A DNA stretch of 64,000 nt, from the NCBI GenBank assembly GCA_040793985.1, contig JBFNJI010000024.1, forward strand, positions 62,001 through 126,000, written 5' to 3'. The notes below the pieces were generated by a model that did not search any database, was not told where the DNA came from, and was given only the letters and a program-made list of their open reading frames with translations. Position 1 is the first letter of the stretch; every line of letters starts with the position of its first letter. The DNA is from Thiodiazotropha sp040793985. Its GTDB lineage: Bacteria; Pseudomonadota; Gammaproteobacteria; Chromatiales; Chromatiaceae. The position numbers were made by a program, and so were the translations under genes. Positions 59,576 through 64,000 of this stretch are shown piece by piece.

Positions 59576-62500
59576 TTAAACCTCCACTGGCTCGTTCTCC
59601 GCACTCAGGTAATGCTTGCGAAACCTTTCAGCATCGCATGGATGGGCGAGGTGAAAGCCCTGATAGATAAGACGTCCGTACTTGGTCAGAAATTCGAACA
59701 CCTGCTGACTCTCCACCCCTTCCGCAACTATATCCAGTCCGATCTGCCTGGCAAGGGTGATGATCGCCTCCACCAGGCCCGCGTCATTGGGATCATCCAG
59801 GATGTCGCGGACGAAGGAGCGATCGATCTTGATCTCGTCTACCGGCAGTTGCTTGAGATAGGCAAGCGAGGAGTAACCGGTACCGAAATCGTCGATGGAG
59901 AAACGGACGCCAAGCTGCTGCAGGTGATTAATCCGCACGACCGTCTCCTCAAAATCCTCAAGCAGTACGCTTTCAGTCATCTCCAGGGTCAACCAGGAGG
60001 GATCGGCACCTGTATTGCCGAGGGCACGCTCGATTCGATGGACAAAATCCTGCTGCCGGAACTGCAGCGCACTGACATTGATGGCAATACGTGCGCGCTG
60101 TTGTAACGGGTAGCTGCTGTGCCAGGTCTTGTATTGACCCAGCGCCTGGTGTAGGACCCAATCACCGAGATCGAGGATCAGGCTGCTCTCTTCCGCCTGG
60201 GGAATGAAATCCCCGGGCATGACCAGACCCCGGGTGGGGTGGTCCCAACGCACCAGGACCTCGATTCCACAGAGGGATTTCTCTGCATCGAACTGGCCCT
60301 GATAGTAGAGGCAGAGTTCGTTTTTCGGTATCGCCTGACGCAGCTCGGTCAATGTCTGGAGACGTTCGTCGGCGGCTCGCTGCATGCTGGGGAGAAAGAA
60401 ACGGACCGCATTGCGTCCCGACTCCTTGGCCCGATACATGGCGGTGTCGGCCTGCCGCAGGATATCGTCGGGGGTCTCTTTGGCGGTAGGGAATATCGCG
60501 ATACCTATGCTGGTGGTGATATGCAGATCGTGTCCATCGACATGATAGGGCTTGTTCATATCCTGGCGTATCTTGTCAGCCAGCAACTGCACCTCACTCG
60601 CGGTTTCGTCGGCATCCTTGTCGAGATGGGGCATCAGGATGACGAACTCGTCGCCACCGAGGCGGGCCACGGTATCCTCCTCGCGAATCGCTGAACGCAT
60701 ACGCTGGGCGACTTGGCGCAACAGACTGTCTCCCACCTGATGTCCCAAGGAGTCGTTGATGTTCTTGAAGTTGTCCAGATCGAAAAACAGCACCGCCGCC
60801 TTGTGTTGATGACGCCGGCAGCGCGCCAGTGCCTTGTGCAGGCTGTCGAGGAACATGCGGCGGTTCGGCAGATCGGTCAGTGCATCGTAGCTGGCCTGAT
60901 AGGCGATCAGCTCAGAGGCCCGGAGCTGTTCGGTAACATCCTCGCACATCAGCATGTAGCCGGCGAACTCCTGATTCTCCTGATAGATAGGGGAGATTCG
61001 GGCGTCGATATTGTGCAGGCCGTCATTTCGATTCATATCCAGGGTAAAACGGTATTCCCCCTCCTCTCTCGCCCGCTCCAGACCCAATTGGTTGCGCTCG
61101 TCATCCACACCACGTCCACGGTGAATATGAACCAGATTGACGCCGACCGCCCGCTCCGCCGGCATCCCGAAGATCTTCTCCGCAGTCTGATTGTAGTATT
61201 GAATGACTCCGTCGGGATTCGTTGCGATGATGGCCACGCGTTCGGAAGAACTCAGGATGCCGTCCAGATAGGCCGACTTCTGCTTCAACGCCTTTTCGAT
61301 CTGCTTTATCTCCATGATATCGTGCCAGATGCAGTAGAGGGCATCCCTGCCGTCATAGGGTATCCGGGTCAACGAAACTTCGACCTGGGAGCGTCCGCTT
61401 TTCTGATCGAGATACTCCCATTCGAATCGGCGATAGCCCTGCTCGACGGCGAGTTCTATCATCTCGGAGGCCTTTTGACTCGAACTCTGACCATCCGGTT
61501 GTCGTTGAGGTGCCATCGCCAGCAGGTTCACGCCGGTCAATTGATTTTCATCTTCAAAACCGAGGGTGCGTGCGGCTGCGCGATTCGCCATTACGATGCA
61601 ACTATCGACAAGCAGCACCATGGGATCCTCCGACATCTCGAACAGGAGCCGGTACTTCTCCTCGTTCTCCCGCAATAGGGCCTCGGCCCTGTACTGTTCG
61701 GTTGTGTCCTGTACCGTGCCGATCAGGCGTCCCGGATTGCCTTCCCTCTCCTCCAACAGCCGAATCGTCTCCTGCATGACAAGTTCCCGACCGTCACACA
61801 ACTTGAGATGGTGGACTCGTTCGATCCTCTGCCCGCTACTGCGTATCTCAAGCAGGATTGCCTCAAGCAGCTGCTTTCTGGTTTCGCCATGACCTTTCTT
61901 GAAAAGCCCCAGAACATCTCTGTTCTCTTCCAGGCAGATCTCGCTGAGGAGTTTCAGGCCTCTCGAACGGTGAAACTCCCTTGTCTCCAGATCCCACTCC
62001 CAACTGCCCTGTCTCGCCACTCTCTGCGCCTCATCCAAGCCCTCTTTGGCACGCAGGGCCAGTTTCGCCTGCTGCTTCGATTTGACGGCATGTTTGCGGA
62101 TCAGGTGATTTTTACGCGCCAGCAAGAGCTGGAAACTGACCGTGGATATCAGCAGGAGTCCCAACAAGATATAGATACTGCCCAAAATAATCTGTCGATT
62201 GCGCTGATAGAAGCTCTCCGGTGAATTCAGTAAGGTGGCGATGTCCTGGATAGCGGATGGGAGCTTCAGTCCATGCCTGGTGAGCTCACGGTGGTCGATC
62301 AGGTACTCATTCGGACTCTTGTCTATCGGCGCAGGCAGTACCCCTTCGTTCAGATATCGGATCAACAGCCCTGCTGCCGTGGCGCCCTGGCCACTGCTGG
62401 AGGTGACATAGCCACCCAGTACACCCTCGAGAACATAGGCATCCTCCATACTGACAACCAGACGATGGCCGCTGTTGACGATCTGGCCGATCGTCTCCTG

Positions 62501-63223
62501 CAAGGTGAGATTGTTACCGCTGCTGTCCCTGACTTGACCCAGCGTGGTGAGAAAGGCATCGCTGTCGGGATAATGCGAGAGCCTATCGAGGATCTCATTA
62601 ATGTCCTCGCTAGCGATAAAGATAAACTGTGATGAGGGAAGATCGCGCAGTGCCTTGCGGATCTCCCGTTCGATGGCCCGATAGGTGCGTGAGGCATCGC
62701 CTATCACGACAGGGATACCTCGATTGTGATCCATCTCCGCCAACAGCTTGAGATTGGGAAGTATCTCCTTATGCTCGATCACCCCCGTGATATTCGTATC
62801 CTGAATCTGTTTCAATACCTGCAGATCGTTGACACCGGAAAAGAAGACCGGGGTATCTGGGAACAGGGATGCCGCCAACCGGGTGGTAAATCCGAGGGCG
62901 TTGTCGTCTGTGGCATAGATGGCAGTCGGATTGAACTCCCGGTATTTGATCTTCAAGTAGTCGTTGAAGGCGCTGGTGTATTCTGCCGTCATGGCGATAC
63001 GCTTGGTATCGAGATACTCGGTCTCGATTACCAGCTCGCCCGCGTAACCCGCCCTCAAGGCCTCCATAAATCCTTCGTGCTGCCCCCGGGTCCAGGGATA
63101 CTCCTGGCTGTAGGAGTGGATGATCAGGATACGGGCATTGGGGCTCGCCTGCGCTGGCGGCTGGCAAATCAGCGACAGGCAAAACAGCAGGAATAAAACT
63201 TGTCCATAACGATGTCTCGACAT
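59576..63223 (-). CDS. ABC-substrate-binding sensor with PAS, GGDEF and EAL domains
   Basis: The 1215-residue protein has a signal-type N-terminus, a periplasmic ABC-transporter substrate-binding-like domain (about 28-320) and a membrane span (IILGSIYILLGLLLISTVSF). About three PAS units follow (about 395-770), then GGDEF (RLGGDEFVILM, with an RxxD I-site as REED just upstream) and EAL (about 955-1205). In the EAL domain the name motif reads EVL in GIEVLVRWDHP, while MTESVLLED, SIDDFGTGYSSLAYLKQLP and AEGVESQQVFEF are intact. It can probably make c-di-GMP, and the hydrolase may be weakened. Its input is likely a small periplasmic ligand. Confidence 0.92.
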   Translation of the reverse strand: MSRHRYGQVLFLLFCLSLICQPPAQASPNARILIIHSYSQEYPWTRGQHEGFMEALRAGYAGELVIETEYLDTKRIAMTAEYTSAFNDYLKIKYREFNPTAIYATDDNALGFTTRLAASLFPDTPVFFSGVNDLQVLKQIQDTNITGVIEHKEILPNLKLLAEMDHNRGIPVVIGDASRTYRAIEREIRKALRDLPSSQFIFIASEDINEILDRLSHYPDSDAFLTTLGQVRDSSGNNLTLQETIGQIVNSGHRLVVSMEDAYVLEGVLGGYVTSSSGQGATAAGLLIRYLNEGVLPAPIDKSPNEYLIDHRELTRHGLKLPSAIQDIATLLNSPESFYQRNRQIILGSIYILLGLLLISTVSFQLLLARKNHLIRKHAVKSKQQAKLALRAKEGLDEAQRVARQGSWEWDLETREFHRSRGLKLLSEICLEENRDVLGLFKKGHGETRKQLLEAILLEIRSSGQRIERVHHLKLCDGRELVMQETIRLLEEREGNPGRLIGTVQDTTEQYRAEALLRENEEKYRLLFEMSEDPMVLLVDSCIVMANRAAARTLGFEDENQLTGVNLLAMAPQRQPDGQSSSQKASEMIELAVEQGYRRFEWEYLDQKSGRSQVEVSLTRIPYDGRDALYCIWHDIMEIKQIEKALKQKSAYLDGILSSSERVAIIATNPDGVIQYYNQTAEKIFGMPAERAVGVNLVHIHRGRGVDDERNQLGLERAREEGEYRFTLDMNRNDGLHNIDARISPIYQENQEFAGYMLMCEDVTEQLRASELIAYQASYDALTDLPNRRMFLDSLHKALARCRRHQHKAAVLFFDLDNFKNINDSLGHQVGDSLLRQVAQRMRSAIREEDTVARLGGDEFVILMPHLDKDADETASEVQLLADKIRQDMNKPYHVDGHDLHITTSIGIAIFPTAKETPDDILRQADTAMYRAKESGRNAVRFFLPSMQRAADERLQTLTELRQAIPKNELCLYYQGQFDAEKSLCGIEVLVRWDHPTRGLVMPGDFIPQAEESSLILDLGDWVLHQALGQYKTWHSSYPLQQRARIAINVSALQFRQQDFVHRIERALGNTGADPSWLTLEMTESVLLEDFEETVVRINHLQQLGVRFSIDDFGTGYSSLAYLKQLPVDEIKIDRSFVRDILDDPNDAGLVEAIITLARQIGLDIVAEGVESQQVFEFLTKYGRLIYQGFHLAHPCDAERFRKHYLSAENEPVEV

Positions 63224-63547
63224 ACATGCTTTATCGTCAGGTTCATGCAGATTCTTTATTTTTATCCCATTTATTAGCCCCTTGCAGACTCCACGGGTTG
63301 CAGTGGATAGAGGGTTCGGAAGCTGGGAGACGGCTATCTGGGGCAGTCGTGCTAAGACGAAATTCTCTGAGGTCGCTGCATAGACCCGGTTATCTACAAT
63401 ATCCCTTTGTTTTGCAAGGACACGCTAACAAATCTCAGGTAGATTTCCGCGCGGCGAGGATCGATCCGCGGCGGTAACGATTAGCCGCGGCACAGTAAGA
63501 TGTGAGAGAATCGCCAGCTTTTCAATTCCTGTCGTCAAACGTGCCAA
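63224..63547. other. Intergenic region between the GGDEF/EAL gene and mfd
   Basis: This holds the promoters of two divergent genes but no convincing coding frame. A perfect 7-bp inverted repeat, CCGCGGC (63466-63472) and GCCGCGG (63484-63490) with an 11-base loop, lies 58 bp before the mfd start and could be a regulatory site or hairpin in the leader. An AT-rich stretch at 63250-63280 is a possible promoter. Confidence 0.45.
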
Positions 63548-64000
63548 ATGGCTAGAGAATCCGCACAATTACGCTCCCCATTCCAACCAAAACTGCCTCA
63601 GGCAGAGGATGAACGGCTGCAATGGGGCGGGCTACACGGCTGCAGTTCGGCGCTGGCGATCGCCAACGCCGCCAGCGCCTATCAAGGCGTATTGCTGGTG
63701 GTGACCCATGACGTGCAGTCTGCCACCCGCCTGGAGCGTGAGCTGGGATTTTTCCTTGCCAGTGACGATCTGGAGGTGGTCAATTTTCCCGACTGGGAGA
63801 CCCTGCCCTACGATCTCTTCTCACCACTGCCTGAACTGATATCCCAGCGCCTGCTGACCCTCTACCGCCTGCCGCAGATGCAGCGGGGAGTGCTTATCGC
63901 GCCTGTTTCCACCCTGATGCAGCGTCTGGCCCCGCAGCGTTTTCTCGACGCCCACTGCCTGATAGTGGAGCGAGCTCAGCCTATCGACCTGGACGAGACC
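63548..64000 (+). CDS. mfd: Transcription-repair coupling factor Mfd, N-terminal part (cut by window edge)
   Basis: From ATG 63548 the frame is open to the window end (151 codons). It matches the UvrB-like N-terminal domain of Mfd: LHGCSSALAIANAASAY, LLVVTHDVQSATRLEREL, FPDWETLPYDLFSPLPELIS and APVSTLMQRLAP. Mfd removes RNA polymerase stalled at lesions and recruits UvrA. The helicase and other domains lie outside. No neighbour is cotranscribed on this side. Confidence 0.93.
   Translation, partial: MARESAQLRSPFQPKLPQAEDERLQWGGLHGCSSALAIANAASAYQGVLLVVTHDVQSATRLERELGFFLASDDLEVVNFPDWETLPYDLFSPLPELISQRLLTLYRLPQMQRGVLIAPVSTLMQRLAPQRFLDAHCLIVERAQPIDLDET

Noticed and set aside
63226..63477. Plus-strand 83-codon frame upstream of mfd
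   Set aside because: No domain and no ribosome site. The start lies at the very start of the divergent GGDEF/EAL gene.

Overview
The window looks like a chromosomal segment of a gammaproteobacterium with moderately high GC. The block nnr-tsaE-amiC-mutL-miaA-hfq-hflX, with queG, orn and rsgA next to it, is the classic gammaproteobacterial order. A MutL with an endonuclease-type C-terminal motif, MetZ, HemF, a PhoPQ-like pair and a COX15/SCO block would fit a Chromatiales-like (sulfur-oxidiser or symbiont) lineage. That placement is inference. I found no rRNA, tRNA or CRISPR array.

Layout. 1-9.1 kb: housekeeping block (RNA chaperone, tRNA modification, mismatch repair, cell-wall amidase, NAD(P)HX repair, queuosine synthesis, oligoribonuclease). 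9.2-16.7 kb: M48 protease, small cytochrome c, RsgA, a CDP-archaeol-synthase-like protein, a phosphoesterase and a PhoQ/PhoP-like operon with PepSY and glycine-zipper proteins. 16.8-25.9 kb: methyltransferases, HemF, MetZ, GshA, tail-specific protease and a Nudix hydrolase. 25.9-30.2 kb: a LexA-type self-cleaving repressor divergent from a MrfA-like helicase and MrfB-like exonuclease. The shared promoter region carries two GTTC-N7-GTTC boxes, the alphaproteobacterial LexA operator form. 30.2-36.0 kb: a cNMP-binding/acyltransferase fusion, an esterase, a YcgR-like PilZ protein and the N-degron transferases Aat and Bpt. 36.1-44.8 kb: a beta-propeller lipoprotein, then a seven-gene cluster in which a TonB-dependent receptor and ExbB-ExbD-TonB surround a periplasmic protein, a NapH-type iron-sulfur membrane protein and a CcdA/DsbD-like protein. 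This suggests redox-coupled outer-membrane uptake.

44.8-47.6 kb: a TetR-controlled detoxification-like group with three 18-bp operators, including a perfect palindrome. 48.2-52.8 kb: a co-directional set of a divergent heme-copper-oxidase-like subunit, TlpA-like protein, DUF4266 lipoprotein, DUF3570 protein and an ApbE-like protein lacking both an export signal and a conserved metal-binding Asp. 53.1-55.1 kb: heme A synthase, SCO and a small zinc-ribbon protein. 55.2-56.3 kb: a pentapeptide-repeat protein.

56.3-58.4 kb is an AT-rich remnant of an integron. It holds a broken, C-terminally truncated intI of the N-terminally extended type, an attI-like junction, a cassette encoding a P-loop kinase-like protein with a well-formed attC, and a second cassette encoding a free-standing CopZ N-terminal-type Fe-S/zinc protein followed by a decayed attC-like structure. 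58.4-64 kb: a SnoaL-like protein divergent from an HxlR regulator, a very large ABC-sensor/PAS/GGDEF/EAL protein, and the start of mfd.

Best candidates for something undescribed are the repressor-controlled MrfAB repair module, the oxidase-like/TlpA/DUF4266/DUF3570/ApbE operon and the redox-TonB cluster.
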